In this document: positions 29,764-39,413 of the stretch, piece after piece
Numbering within the stretch: the stretch's first letter is position 1
How the letters are laid out: every line of letters begins with the position of its first letter
Assembly (NCBI GenBank): GCA_903862935.1
Contig: CAIOZY010000025.1
Span: forward strand, 94,579 to 158,578
Direction: 5' to 3'
DNA: 64,000 bases
From: an uncultured Opitutaceae bacterium
Lineage (GTDB): Bacteria > Verrucomicrobiota > Verrucomicrobiia > Opitutales > Opitutaceae
Program-made: the position numbers and the translations under genes
Notes under the pieces: model-generated
What the model was told of the DNA's origin: nothing
What the model saw: only the letters and a program-made list of their open reading frames with translations
Databases searched by the model: none

Positions 29764-30195
29764 CTAGACTAATTTTCTTCGGTGCTGGAGGAGCCACCAC
29801 GACGACTGCTCCGTGATCGCCTGCTCAGCCGGAACGCCCTCGTTCAACCAGGCGAGCGCCTCCGAGCGCCTGCAGAAGATTCTCATCCGGTCGCCAAGCA
29901 CCGTTCGAATGTGGGTCTCGAAGTCCGAGACCCCGCTCGGCCCGAAGGCGAGCAGGGCATGCCGACCCCGAAGCCTGCCGATTCGCTCGGTGGAGAAGAG
30001 CGCCTTGGCGGTTCGGGCCGACACCCGGAACTCGTCCACGGCCGAGTAGTCCCCAAACCTGCGCGCATCGGCCCGGTCGTCAGGGTCTCTCCTAAGATCC
30101 TCAGCGCCGGCCACTAGCTCCTCGTCGGTCAGGACGCCGTACGCCATGACGAAGATGGTGTTCGTCTTCGGGTCGTACGAGTGGAACCAGGGCAT
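29764..30195 (-). CDS. STAS-like/SpoIIAA-like hypothetical protein
   Basis: A 143-aa cytoplasmic protein. FHSYDPKTNTIFVMAYGVLTDEELVAGAEDLRRDP followed by FGDYSAVDEFRVSARTAKAL resembles the SpoIIAA-like/STAS-fold families in which the first strand pair starts with a short YD-x-N-x-I pattern. A late segment AFGPSGVSDFETHIRTVLGDRMRIFCRRSEALAWL fits a last helix-strand-helix unit. No catalytic residues are apparent. ATG 30195 starts at the conserved part. Function is unknown. Confidence 0.6.
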   Translation of the reverse strand: MPWFHSYDPKTNTIFVMAYGVLTDEELVAGAEDLRRDPDDRADARRFGDYSAVDEFRVSARTAKALFSTERIGRLRGRHALLAFGPSGVSDFETHIRTVLGDRMRIFCRRSEALAWLNEGVPAEQAITEQSSWWLLQHRRKLV

Positions 30196-30619
30196 GGCTC
30201 TAGTATGATGATCCCAAACTGGAAACTTCACAAGGAGGCCACCCCGTTTTTACAATCAGATGGCCCGCCTCAGGCAAGAGTCCCGGGAAGCTGGGGCGCC
30301 TTCAAACCCCAAGCGCAGCTCCGCGCAGGCTGCCGGCGGAAACGTTTGGAAGCGGGTCAGTCTTTCTTGCGGCTGGGCTGCTCACAGCCGTGGCGTTCGC
30401 CGCACAGCCCGATACCGCACCCAATAGCAAATGTAGACAACAGCGGCGACAGCAAGACCGGCGTTCGATGTATCGAACGCAGTGCACGGCTTACGCTGGT
30501 GCGCAGTGGGCGCCCGCACAATTCTGATCTCAAACTGACCGCCACCGGGCATTACCCGGGTTTGCGCTCGGCCCCAATTGCCTCAACTGTCGCCTCTAGC
30601 GGGGCCGTGCCCCGCCCCC
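30196..30619. other. Intergenic region upstream of the esterase-GH2 gene
   Basis: No convincing gene in 424 bp; the short ORFs here lack family resemblance. The one clear feature is the inverted repeat at 30461-30480. Confidence 0.5.
30461..30480. promoter_or_regulatory. Operator-like inverted repeat
   Basis: GCGTTCGAT-GT-ATCGAACGC is a perfect dyad with 9-bp arms, about 140 bp upstream of the esterase-GH2 start. Length and symmetry fit a dimeric repressor site; no regulator gene lies next to it. Confidence 0.4.
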
Positions 30620-33562
30620 ATGATCATCCGGACCCTCGCCCTAGCAGTTCTAGCCGCGGCCGCCGCATCCGAGTCGGCGGCTGACCCTTCAGACGCCCGC
30701 GTGATCCGGGACGTGGCCTACCTCGAGCCCGGCCGGGCCGAGAAACTCGACGTTTACCTGCCGGAGCGCGCCCCTTCGGACCCGCCCTCTCCCGCCGTCG
30801 TCTGGATCCATGGCGGCGGCTGGATCAACGGTTCGAAAAAGGAGGACCGCGCGCTGGAGGTCTGCCGGTGCCTGTCGGCCGCCGGTTACGTGTGCGCGAG
30901 CATCGACTACCGGCTGGGCCCGGGGGCCTGGCCCACGGACCTTTTCGACTGCAAGAACGCGATCCGATTCCTGAGGGTCCACGCGGCCGACTACCACGTC
31001 GACCCCGAGCGGATCGCCGTCATGGGCGGCTCGGCCGGCGGGCACCTCGCGCTGATGGTCGGGCTCACCTCGGGCGATCCGGAGCTGGAGCCGCCCGGGC
31101 CCTATCCCGGGGTTGGCGACGGCGTCTGGGCGGTCGGCGACTTCTACGGGCCGACCGACCCGCTCACCCGCCAGGCGGTCGCCGCGGATGGAACCCCTCT
31201 CGGCACCCCGAAGCCGCAGCGGGGCCCCGCCTCCGTCTTCGGGGCCGTGCCCGAGGCCAATCCCGGACTCTGGAGGAATCTCGCCCCGGTCAACCACGTC
31301 AGACCGGACTCGCCGGCGGTTCTGATCGTGCACGGCAAGGCCGACCCCGTGGTCGACTACCCGCAGTCCCTCGAGCTTGAGCGGGCCCTCACCCGCAACG
31401 GGGTTCCCCATGAGCTGGTGCTCCTGGAAGGCGTGGGGCACGCCTTCGACCTCGAGTCCTGGGGCCAGAAGAGGCTGCCGCGCGACCTGCGGCCGGTCGT
31501 CTTGTCCTTCCTCCGGCAGTACTTCGCCGCGCCGGCCCACGGCATGGCGGCCCGGCCGCCCGCGGTGTCGCCGCGCACAGAGACAAGCCTCAGCGGCCCG
31601 TGGAAATTCTACCCTGCCGACAACGTCCACGGCCCCGAGCCGCAGTTCGACGACTCGGCGTGGGAGTCGGTGAGCCTCCCCCACACCTGGAACTCCCGGG
31701 ACGGCCAGGCCGGAGGGAAGTACCGCCGGGGCGCGGCCTGGTACCGCCTGCACCTCAGGCCGGATCCCGCGCTCGCCGGAAGGCGGCTGTACCTTCAGTT
31801 CGACGGCGTCAGCCTGGCGGCCGACGTCTACGTGAACGGAACACTCATCGGAGGCCACAAGGGCGGTTTCGCGCGGTTCCGGCTCGACGCGACCGACAGT
31901 CTCCGCCCCGGCCGGGACAACCTCGTGTCGGTCCGGGTGGACAACGGGGAGCTCGGCATCCCCCCGGTCTCGGCGGACTTCACCTTCTTCGGCGGGATCT
32001 ACCGGCCGGTGAGCCTGCTCTCAACCGGCCAGATCCAGATCTCGGCGACCGACTACGGCTCGAGCGGGGTCTACCTCGACCAGGTCGAGGTCACCCCCAA
32101 GGGCGCCGACCTGACCGTCCGGACCGAGGTCGAGAGTTACGCCGAGGACAAGACCCAGGTCGAGGTCCACGCCCGGCTCTACGACGCAGCGGGCCGTGAG
32201 GTCGCCGCAGCGGGCAACCGCGGCACCCTCAAGGGCGGCGACGCCGTCGAGGAGAGGCAGCGCCTGTACCTGCCCCGGCCCCACCTGTGGGCCGGGACCC
32301 AGGACCCGTATTTGTACACCCTCAAAGTCGAGATCGTCGCCGACAAGGTCCTGGTCGATTCGGTGAGCCAGCAGGTGGGCCTGCGCTCGTTCCGGCTCGA
32401 CCCCGACCGGGGCTTCTTCCTCAACGGAAAGCACCTCGACTTGCACGGCGTAGGCCGCCACCAGGACCGGCTCGACAAGGGCTGGGCAATCGGCCCGGCC
32501 GACGAGGCCGAGGACTTCGACCTAGTGCGGGAGCTCGGCTGCACCGCAGTCCGGGCGGCGCACTACCAGCAGGCCGACAGCTGGTACCAGAGGTGCGACC
32601 GCGAGGGCCTGGTCGTCTGGGCCGAGATTCCGTTTGTGAACGAGGCCCTGCCCTCCCCCGAGTTCCGCGACAGCGCCAAGCAACAGCTTCGGGAGCTGAT
32701 CCGCCAGAACTACAACCACCCCTCGATCTGCTTCTGGGGCGTTGGCAACGAGACCAAGGGAGAGTCGGCCGACTTGGTCGTCACCGAGCTCGCGGACGTC
32801 GCCCGTGCGCAGGATGCGACACGCCTGTGCACGTACGCCTCGAACGCCGATCCAAAGGAGGCGGTCAACTGGCGCACGGACACGGTGGGCTTCAACCGCT
32901 ACCTCGGCTGGTACTCGGGGTCCTATGCCGAGCTGCCGGCCTGGCTCGACTCGGTGCACCGGCTGCACCCGAAGTCGCCCTTCGCCCTGAGCGAGTTCGG
33001 CGCCGGGGCGAGCATCTTCGAGCACGAGGACCGGGCGGTCCGTCCCGACCCTAAGGGGGCCTTCCACCCGGAAGAGTACCAGGCGCGCCTGCACGAGGCC
33101 TCCTGGCTTGCGCTCAAGGAGCGCCCGTACGTCTGGGGCAAGTTCGTGTGGAACCTGGCCGACTTCGCCTCGGCCCAGCGCAGCGAGGGGGACCACGCGG
33201 GCCGCAACGACAAGGGCCTGGTCACCTACGACCGCCGGGTCCGCAAGGACTCCTTCTACTGGTACAAGGCGAACTGGAACCCGGAGCCGCTCGTGTGGAT
33301 CGCAAGCCGCCGGTTCTTCGAGCGGCGCAAGGCCTCGGCCGACGTCACCGTCTACTCGAACGCCCCCGAAGTTGAGCTGTGGGTCGACGGGCAGTCCCGC
33401 GGAACCTTGCACTCGGACAACCGCCTCTTCCGATGGCCGTCCGTCGCGCTCCACCCCGGGGAAAACCACGTGGCGGCGACCGCGCGCTTCGGGGACCTGG
33501 CGTTCACCGACGCGTGCACCTGGATCAGCCGGGCCCCGGCCGCCCCCGCGGGCAAGCCCTAG
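30620..33562 (+). CDS. Alpha/beta-hydrolase esterase fused to GH2 glycosidase
   Basis: A 980-aa exported protein. After a signal peptide, residues ~25-305 are an esterase/lipase alpha/beta-hydrolase: VVWIHGGGW (oxyanion hole), GGSAGGHLAL (nucleophile Ser), HGKADPVVDYP (Asp) and GVGHAFD (His). From ~325 a glycoside hydrolase family 2 enzyme follows: sugar-binding fold (SLPHTWNSRDGQAGG, FDGVSLAADVYVNG), Ig-like domain, then a TIM barrel with acid/base Glu in CFWGVGNETKG and nucleophile in FALSEFGAGA. A terminal beta domain ends the protein. It likely de-esterifies and then cuts a plant-type polysaccharide; the exact sugar is unknown. Confidence 0.92.
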   Translation: MIIRTLALAVLAAAAASESAADPSDARVIRDVAYLEPGRAEKLDVYLPERAPSDPPSPAVVWIHGGGWINGSKKEDRALEVCRCLSAAGYVCASIDYRLGPGAWPTDLFDCKNAIRFLRVHAADYHVDPERIAVMGGSAGGHLALMVGLTSGDPELEPPGPYPGVGDGVWAVGDFYGPTDPLTRQAVAADGTPLGTPKPQRGPASVFGAVPEANPGLWRNLAPVNHVRPDSPAVLIVHGKADPVVDYPQSLELERALTRNGVPHELVLLEGVGHAFDLESWGQKRLPRDLRPVVLSFLRQYFAAPAHGMAARPPAVSPRTETSLSGPWKFYPADNVHGPEPQFDDSAWESVSLPHTWNSRDGQAGGKYRRGAAWYRLHLRPDPALAGRRLYLQFDGVSLAADVYVNGTLIGGHKGGFARFRLDATDSLRPGRDNLVSVRVDNGELGIPPVSADFTFFGGIYRPVSLLSTGQIQISATDYGSSGVYLDQVEVTPKGADLTVRTEVESYAEDKTQVEVHARLYDAAGREVAAAGNRGTLKGGDAVEERQRLYLPRPHLWAGTQDPYLYTLKVEIVADKVLVDSVSQQVGLRSFRLDPDRGFFLNGKHLDLHGVGRHQDRLDKGWAIGPADEAEDFDLVRELGCTAVRAAHYQQADSWYQRCDREGLVVWAEIPFVNEALPSPEFRDSAKQQLRELIRQNYNHPSICFWGVGNETKGESADLVVTELADVARAQDATRLCTYASNADPKEAVNWRTDTVGFNRYLGWYSGSYAELPAWLDSVHRLHPKSPFALSEFGAGASIFEHEDRAVRPDPKGAFHPEEYQARLHEASWLALKERPYVWGKFVWNLADFASAQRSEGDHAGRNDKGLVTYDRRVRKDSFYWYKANWNPEPLVWIASRRFFERRKASADVTVYSNAPEVELWVDGQSRGTLHSDNRLFRWPSVALHPGENHVAATARFGDLAFTDACTWISRAPAAPAGKP

Positions 33563-34767
33563 GCGGCCCCACGGCTGCCCAGCTTGACCCTCAGTGTGAG
33601 GAGCGCCCCGAGGGCGAAGAGGGCCGCGCTGTAGGCGAAGGCCGCAGGGACCCCGAAGGCGCTCCAAAGGACGCCCACCAGGACACTCGACAAGAAGTCA
33701 CCGGCCCCGTTCACAGTGGCGAGGACCCCGAAGGCCATGCCGTGCTGCGAACTGTCGACCAGCTCAGCGCACAGGGAGTCCTCGACCGTCTCCTCGACGG
33801 CCACGTAGATTCCACCCACCAGAAACACCGCGGCCAGCATCGGCAGCCCCGCCGGCAGGACCGCGATCGCCACCGCCATCGCCGCCGCGAGGGCGTAGCC
33901 GCAGGCCAGCAGCCGGACCTTGTTCACCCGGTCCGCGAGCCAGCCGGCCACGAAGGCGAACCCGGCGTAGGCGACGTTGTGCGCGGCGTAGAGGCCCACG
34001 GCGGCCGCGGCGGCCCCCGCCGGCCCGAGGACCGGGCCCAGTTTCTGGGTCGCAAGCAGGATCAGCAGCGTGTGCGCGAAGTCGCCGGCCCCGAAGACCC
34101 CGACGGCGACCAGGAAGCGGCGGAACGGCTGCGGCAGCTGCCGCAGCCCGTCGCGGAAGGAGACGCTCGCGACCTTCTTGCGGTCCTTCTCCCGGACCGC
34201 GAATGCGATCAGGGCCGCCGCAGCCAGGCCCGGCACGAGCGTCCACAGGAAAACCGGCCTGAAGCCCAGGTGCAGGCCCTGCAGCAGGACAAAGGCCGTC
34301 GCCGGGCCCACGATCGCCCCGACCGTGTCCATCATCCGCTCGAACCCAAACGCCCGGCCGTAGGTCTCGGGCGTCACAGCCGCCGCGAGCACGGCCTTGC
34401 GGACGGGGGTGCGAACGCCCCGGCCAAGCCACGCGGCCGCCCGGGCCGCCAGGACATGCCAGGCCGCCGTCGCCAGGCTGAAGCTCGCCGTGCCGAGGGC
34501 CGTGACGACATAGCCGGCCACAAGGACCGGCTTTCGCTTGGCCAGCCGGTCGGTCCAGTGGCCCGAGGCGAGCTTGGCGAAGCTCGACAGGCCGTCGGAG
34601 ACGCCCTCGATCAGGCCGAGCCACACGGCCGCGACCCCGAGGCTCGCCAGGAAGGCCGGCAGGACGGTCGTCGCGATCTCGTGCGACCAGTCGCTGAAAA
34701 GCGATGCAAGCCCGATCCCGACCACGGTCGAGTTCAGCCAGGACTGCCTCAGGGGCTTCGGGTTCAT
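33559..34767 (-). CDS. MFS transporter
   Basis: A 402-aa 12-helix major facilitator. ASLFSDWSHEIATTVLPAFLASLG, then SGHWTDRLAKRKPVLVAGY (motif A form G-x3-D-R-x-x-K/R), and GWLADRVNKVRLL in the second half. The overall pattern resembles proteins annotated as MFS permeases near carbohydrate or heavy-metal genes; the substrate is not predictable. Its 3' end overlaps the convergent esterase-GH2 gene by 4 bp, and the FBPase lies 10 bp upstream in the same direction. Confidence 0.88.
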   Translation of the reverse strand: MNPKPLRQSWLNSTVVGIGLASLFSDWSHEIATTVLPAFLASLGVAAVWLGLIEGVSDGLSSFAKLASGHWTDRLAKRKPVLVAGYVVTALGTASFSLATAAWHVLAARAAAWLGRGVRTPVRKAVLAAAVTPETYGRAFGFERMMDTVGAIVGPATAFVLLQGLHLGFRPVFLWTLVPGLAAAALIAFAVREKDRKKVASVSFRDGLRQLPQPFRRFLVAVGVFGAGDFAHTLLILLATQKLGPVLGPAGAAAAAVGLYAAHNVAYAGFAFVAGWLADRVNKVRLLACGYALAAAMAVAIAVLPAGLPMLAAVFLVGGIYVAVEETVEDSLCAELVDSSQHGMAFGVLATVNGAGDFLSSVLVGVLWSAFGVPAAFAYSAALFALGALLTLRVKLGSRGAA

Positions 34768-34777
34768 GCGCTTCCGC

Positions 34778-36739
34778 TCAGCGGGCGGGCGACTGCCTGA
34801 GCTCGTTGGACCGGTACGCCTCGATCAGCCGCTCCAATAGCGAGATCTCGCAGCGGAACTGCGTCCCCCGCTCCGTGTCGGACACCCGCCTGAGGGTCTT
34901 CTCGACCCGGACGACCGACACGCTCGGGATTATGTCCACCCCGTCGCGCACCGCGGCCTCGACGGACTCGAAGTGATGGTGGCAGGCGAGGAAGGTGCGG
35001 TCGGCCTCGAGGACCAGCGTGTACCCGTGGTCGCCGTACGCCTCCGAGAAGGCCCCGTCGATCGTGATCGCCTTGCCGCTGCGCTTGAGGGGCGACTCGC
35101 CCTTCTCGATCTTCACGGGCACGTGCCCGTTGACGATCAGGCCGCGCTCCGGGTCGGCGCCGAACTCGGCCAGGATCTTGCGGCAGAAGTCCGCCTCGTG
35201 GATCAGCGCGAAGTACGGGTTCTTGGTCTCGCGGTGGGCGGCCTTGTCGGCGATGAAGTCGCGCTCCAGGGTCGTGATCCGGTCCTTTCCGAAGAGCGGG
35301 GAGCGGGGCCCGCTCCACAGGTACCAGAGCAGGTCGAGGTCCCCCGGGGCGGGCCGGTCGACCGACCGGGCTATGACCCGCTGGATCGCCTCGAACAGCG
35401 CCCGGCCCCGGAAGGGCTCGCCATCGACCACCATGGGCAGGAATTCTCCGGACTCGTCCACGGGCACGCAGCCGTGGAAGATCAGGTGGTCGTCGCGCGT
35501 GAGGTACATGGCCCCGTGCCGCACGAGCCAGCGCATGTGCTCGCCCAGCTTCTGGCTGTGCAGGAACGACTCTCGCAGGCGCCGCAGGCACTCGGCCTCG
35601 GGCTTGGACAGGGCGTAGGGGTCGGCCGGGTCGACCGTGGGCAGCCGGGGGTCTCGCAGGGAGTAGCGGATCCCGTCGAGCTCGATCGTCCCGGCTGAGC
35701 GGTCGATCCGGTGCAGGAGCCTGCGGTGGCCCATCTCCCATTCCGGGTGGCGCCCGATCATCTGGCCCTCGAGCTTGAACTGCATCACGGCCGCGGCCTT
35801 TTGCATGCGGGCCAAAAGGATCGGCGGGCGCAGGTCCGCGCCCTTTGAGAAGAACGCCTCGGCCGGGTCATCGGCATAGGCGGTGGCCGCGAGGTGCTCG
35901 AGCGGCGTCCAGGGGATGCTGTAGCCCTCGTCCACCTGGTCCAGCCTCCCGTACCGCAGCGAGATCCGCATGACGTGGCAGATCAGCGCCTCGTGCCCTA
36001 GGGCCGCGCCGAGCCAGGCTGCGTCATGGTTGCCCCAGATGAACGAGACGTTCGGCTGCTGGCGCAGGTAGTCGACGACGCGGTCCCCGCGGGGCCCCCG
36101 GTCCCAGCAGTCCCCCCCGATGATCAGCTCGTAGATCGCAAGGTTGCGCACCAGCCGCACGGTCACGTAGATCAGCTCCCAGATCCTCCCGCGCCGCACG
36201 AGCTCCTCGACGATCGCCGACACGAACTCGCTTCCGCGCTCGGTGGTGGGCTCGTGGAGCATCTCGGACAACAGCTCCCGATACTCGGCCGGGAAGACCT
36301 CAGCCGACCACTTCAGGCTGTAGCGGCCGGTGAGGATGCGCACCAGCTCGAAGAGCTGCCGCAGCGTGTTCAACGCGTACTGCCGCAGCTCCTCCGGGCC
36401 CCTCGGCCTCTGCCCCACGCGCTGGACCATCTCGTTCGGGTAGAAGATCAGCGAGAGGAACTCCTGGAACTGGGCCGGAGCCATCCGCGAGGCGAACAGC
36501 TCCTCGGCCAGCGGTCGCAGGGTCCCCGAGGCGTTGTTGATCACATGCCTGAGCTTCTTGTCCTCGCCGTGGATGTCGCTGATCACGTGCACGGTTCCCT
36601 TCGGCAGGGTGAGCACGGCCGCAAGGCGCGCGATCTCGGCCATGGCCGCGTCCACGTTGGGGTAACGGTCCGCAAGCGGCCGCAGGAGCGTGAGTTCGGA
36701 CTCGCGGGGGGACGGGAGCGTGGTTTCGGGTTGGGCCAT
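34778..36739 (-). CDS. fbp: Fructose-1,6-bisphosphatase class III
   Basis: A 653-aa gluconeogenic phosphatase of the Bacillus type. The metallophosphatase core is plain: HVISDIHGEDKKLRHVINN, IIGGDCWDRGPRGDRV and IWGNHDAAWLGA, with later His ligands in IFHGCVPVDESGEF and IVNGHVPVKI. Length and motif order match class III enzymes, which are manganese-dependent. ATG 36739 (MAQPETT) gives a normal N-terminus; the longer track frame runs into the divergent DUF1638 promoter region. The MFS gene follows after 10 bp. Confidence 0.95.
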   Translation of the reverse strand: MAQPETTLPSPRESELTLLRPLADRYPNVDAAMAEIARLAAVLTLPKGTVHVISDIHGEDKKLRHVINNASGTLRPLAEELFASRMAPAQFQEFLSLIFYPNEMVQRVGQRPRGPEELRQYALNTLRQLFELVRILTGRYSLKWSAEVFPAEYRELLSEMLHEPTTERGSEFVSAIVEELVRRGRIWELIYVTVRLVRNLAIYELIIGGDCWDRGPRGDRVVDYLRQQPNVSFIWGNHDAAWLGAALGHEALICHVMRISLRYGRLDQVDEGYSIPWTPLEHLAATAYADDPAEAFFSKGADLRPPILLARMQKAAAVMQFKLEGQMIGRHPEWEMGHRRLLHRIDRSAGTIELDGIRYSLRDPRLPTVDPADPYALSKPEAECLRRLRESFLHSQKLGEHMRWLVRHGAMYLTRDDHLIFHGCVPVDESGEFLPMVVDGEPFRGRALFEAIQRVIARSVDRPAPGDLDLLWYLWSGPRSPLFGKDRITTLERDFIADKAAHRETKNPYFALIHEADFCRKILAEFGADPERGLIVNGHVPVKIEKGESPLKRSGKAITIDGAFSEAYGDHGYTLVLEADRTFLACHHHFESVEAAVRDGVDIIPSVSVVRVEKTLRRVSDTERGTQFRCEISLLERLIEAYRSNELRQSPAR

Positions 36740-36884
36740 GGGGGTCGAGGGTCCCCCAAGGGGGGGGCACCTGAGTCCGTCGATCGAAAGCTCTGCCGGG
36801 CGCGAACTCAAGGCCTTACCGCAGCCACGGGCCCCGTGTTCCATAATTGCCATACGGACGGACGCCCGGAAACATAGCGGTCCG

Positions 36885-37724
36885 ATGCACCAGCAGACCT
36901 CCCCAGAGAGCCCCGGCGGCACCGAAGTCAGTCCGGACCGCACGCAGACAATCGTTCGGACCGAGAAGGCGGCCGACAGGCCCCCGCGCTACCTGCTGAT
37001 CGCCTGCGCGGTCCTGCACCGCGAGTGCTACCACTGCGCGAGCGTCTCCCGCAACATCATCGACGTGCGGCTGTGCGAGAAGGCCCTGCACGACGTCGGA
37101 GCGCCCCGGATGTCGGACCGACTGCAGCGGGAGATCGACGCCGCGGAGACCGGGGGCTACGACGCGATCCTGCTCGCCTACGGCCTGTGCAACCACGGAA
37201 CGGTCGGGCTGCACGCCCGGGTCCCGATCGTCGCGCCCCGCGCCCATGACTGCATCACGCTGCTGATGGGCTCCAAGGAGAAGTACCTGGAATACTTCAA
37301 CCGGCACCCCGGGACCTACTACCACTCCTGCGGCTGGGTGGAGCGCTCGACTTCCGCCTTCGACAACCCGAACAGCACGACCACGAGGATGGGGATCAGC
37401 ACCTACCAGCAGTACGTGGAGAAGTTCGGCGAGGACAACGCGAAGTACCTGATGGAGACCCTCGGGATGATGGCCAACTACGACACGTTCGCCTACATCG
37501 ACACGATGGTGGGCAACTTTCCGGCCTACAGGGCCGAGGTGGAGAAGGCGGCCGCCAAGGCCGGCCTGAAGTTCGCGCAGGTGCCCGGAAGCGTCGACTT
37601 GCTGCTGCGCCTGGTGAACGGCGAGTGGGCCGATGAGGACTTCCTGGTGATCAGTCCGGGGACGACGAGCCGGCCGACGAACGACGCGCGGATCATCGGC
37701 CCGGCGCCCCTGGGGGCGGCGTGA
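36885..37724 (+). CDS. DUF1638 domain protein
   Basis: A 279-aa cytoplasmic protein. YLLIACAVLHRECYHCASVSRN, YDAILLAYGLCNHGTVGLHA, IVAPRAHDCITLLMGSKEKY and TYYHSCGWVER are the Cys/His-rich blocks of DUF1638. In methylotrophic and anaerobic genomes this family often sits beside corrinoid methyltransferases, so a role in a methyl-transfer or metal-linked pathway has been suspected. There is no such neighbour here. ATG 36885 is chosen; 145 bp separate it from the divergent fbp start. Confidence 0.85.
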   Translation: MHQQTSPESPGGTEVSPDRTQTIVRTEKAADRPPRYLLIACAVLHRECYHCASVSRNIIDVRLCEKALHDVGAPRMSDRLQREIDAAETGGYDAILLAYGLCNHGTVGLHARVPIVAPRAHDCITLLMGSKEKYLEYFNRHPGTYYHSCGWVERSTSAFDNPNSTTTRMGISTYQQYVEKFGEDNAKYLMETLGMMANYDTFAYIDTMVGNFPAYRAEVEKAAAKAGLKFAQVPGSVDLLLRLVNGEWADEDFLVISPGTTSRPTNDARIIGPAPLGAA

Positions 37725-39357
37725 GGCCGAGCCGGGCCGCCTCGTCGAGTTCGGCTCCTGCCTCCTCCGTCCGGCCGAGCGAGCCCAGGGCTGTCCCAAG
37801 GTTGTAGTGCGCGACCCGGTTTTCCGGGTCCAGGCGGATCGCCTCCCTGAACCGGGCAATCGCCTCCCCGGTCCGCCCGGTCCGCGCGAGGGCCACCCCG
37901 AGGTTGTCGTGCGTCTCGGCGTTTCCCGGGTCCAGCCGCAGGGCGGCGCCGAACTGCTCGGCCGCCTCCGCACAGCGGTCCTGCTCGAGAAGGGCCCGGC
38001 CCAGGTTGAAGCGGGTGTCGGCATAGTCGGGGTTTGCCTCCCTCGCCGCCTCGTAGTGGGTGAGCGCCTCCCCCACCCGGCCCTCCTCGAAAAGCATGTT
38101 GCCGAGGTTCAGGTGCGCCAGCCAGCAGCCGGGGTTTTGCTCAAGGGTCCTTGCATAGAGGGTGCGGACGTCCCGGTACGTGCCGCACTGGCGCCAGGTC
38201 AGAGCGCCCAGCAGGCCGAGGACCGCGGCCGCCGCTGCGGCCCGCCAGCCCCTCCCCAGCCCCTCGCATCCCCACGCCGCCAGCCAGGCCGCCGCGGCAA
38301 TCACCGGGAGGCTCGCCAGGTACTGGAAATGGTCGGCCACGTAGGAGAAGACGAACGGGTAGACGTTGAAGAACCCGAGCGCCGGAAACAGGGTGCCGCA
38401 GAACAAAAGGCCCGCGGCAAGCGGCCCCTTGCGGCCCCGGCGGGCGACCCACGCGAGCGCCCCCAGGAGCGCGAGCGCGGCAGCCGGGTAGGCGTACTGC
38501 CAGGCCTGCCCCGGATTGACCGTCCAGCGCGGATAGATGAAGAGCAGGTCGGCCGGCCAGGCGAGCTTGCCCAGGTAGAACCACAGGGCCCTCCCCGCGA
38601 GCAGGCACCGCCCGGCCAGGCCCAGACTGAAGGCGTTTCCGTGGGCCCCGATGTAGCGCCACTCGACCCAGGCCGTAAGGATCCCCCCCGAAGCCCCGAG
38701 GAAAAGCCAGGGAACGAGCGGCGCAACGTCCTCCCTCCATCCCAGCCGCCCGCGGCGCCACCAGGCCAGGACAAGGAGGGCGGCCGGCAGGGTCGCCGTG
38801 ACGCTCTTGGTGAGGATCGCCAGGGCGAAAAGCCCCATCGCCAGAAGGTAGCCCCCCGCGCGTCCACCGACCTTTTCCTCCCTCCACCCCAGGTAGGCGA
38901 TCGCCGCCAGGAGCGCGAACACGGCCGACAGCGTGTTCTTCTGCTCGGAGATCCAGGCCACGGACTCGACGCAGACCGGGTGCAGCGCGAACACGAAACC
39001 AGCCAAGGCCGCCCCACGGACCGACAGCCGGCGCAGGAGCACCGCAAACAGGCAGGCCGCCGTCGCGTGGAGCAGCACGTTGGCCAGGTGGTAGGCGAAG
39101 GCCGAATCGCCCCACAGCCGGTGCTCCAGCCAGAACGCGCTGTGGAGCGCCGGATAGTACTGCTGGGTCGCCCCCAATTCCGTCCAGATCCTCCCGAGCC
39201 CCGACAGGGAGCGCAGGGCGGGCTTGGTCACGTGGGCGTCGTCGTCCCAGATGAACCCGCCCCGGAGCGCCGGCAGGTACGCCGCTATCGTCGCCAGAAA
39301 AATCCCGGCGAGGACCCAGGGCGCGGTCCGGCGGGCGGGCACCTCCTTCGCAAGCAT
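37693..39357 (-). CDS. Multi-pass membrane protein with C-terminal TPR repeats (TMTC-like)
   Basis: A 554-aa protein. About 10 hydrophobic helices occupy residues ~10-390; the first loop has GGFIWDDDAHVT, the acidic DD motif seen in GT-C glycosyltransferases, and QQYYPALHSAFWLEHRLWG follows. Residues ~395-540 hold at least four tetratricopeptide units (WLAHLNLGNMLFEEGRVGEAL, DTRFNLGRALLEQDRCAEAA, ETHDNLGVALARTGRTGEAI, VAHYNLGTALGSLGRTEEAG). This is the TMTC/PMT-like arrangement; protein or glycan mannosylation is possible but unproven. It overlaps DUF1638 by 32 bp, convergent. Confidence 0.8.
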   Translation of the reverse strand: MLAKEVPARRTAPWVLAGIFLATIAAYLPALRGGFIWDDDAHVTKPALRSLSGLGRIWTELGATQQYYPALHSAFWLEHRLWGDSAFAYHLANVLLHATAACLFAVLLRRLSVRGAALAGFVFALHPVCVESVAWISEQKNTLSAVFALLAAIAYLGWREEKVGGRAGGYLLAMGLFALAILTKSVTATLPAALLVLAWWRRGRLGWREDVAPLVPWLFLGASGGILTAWVEWRYIGAHGNAFSLGLAGRCLLAGRALWFYLGKLAWPADLLFIYPRWTVNPGQAWQYAYPAAALALLGALAWVARRGRKGPLAAGLLFCGTLFPALGFFNVYPFVFSYVADHFQYLASLPVIAAAAWLAAWGCEGLGRGWRAAAAAAVLGLLGALTWRQCGTYRDVRTLYARTLEQNPGCWLAHLNLGNMLFEEGRVGEALTHYEAAREANPDYADTRFNLGRALLEQDRCAEAAEQFGAALRLDPGNAETHDNLGVALARTGRTGEAIARFREAIRLDPENRVAHYNLGTALGSLGRTEEAGAELDEAARLGLTPPPGAPGR

Positions 39358-39413
39358 GAGGGGGATATCGTTGCGGCGGGCGCCGGAGACAAGGATTTCC
39401 GCGCCGGGGGCGG

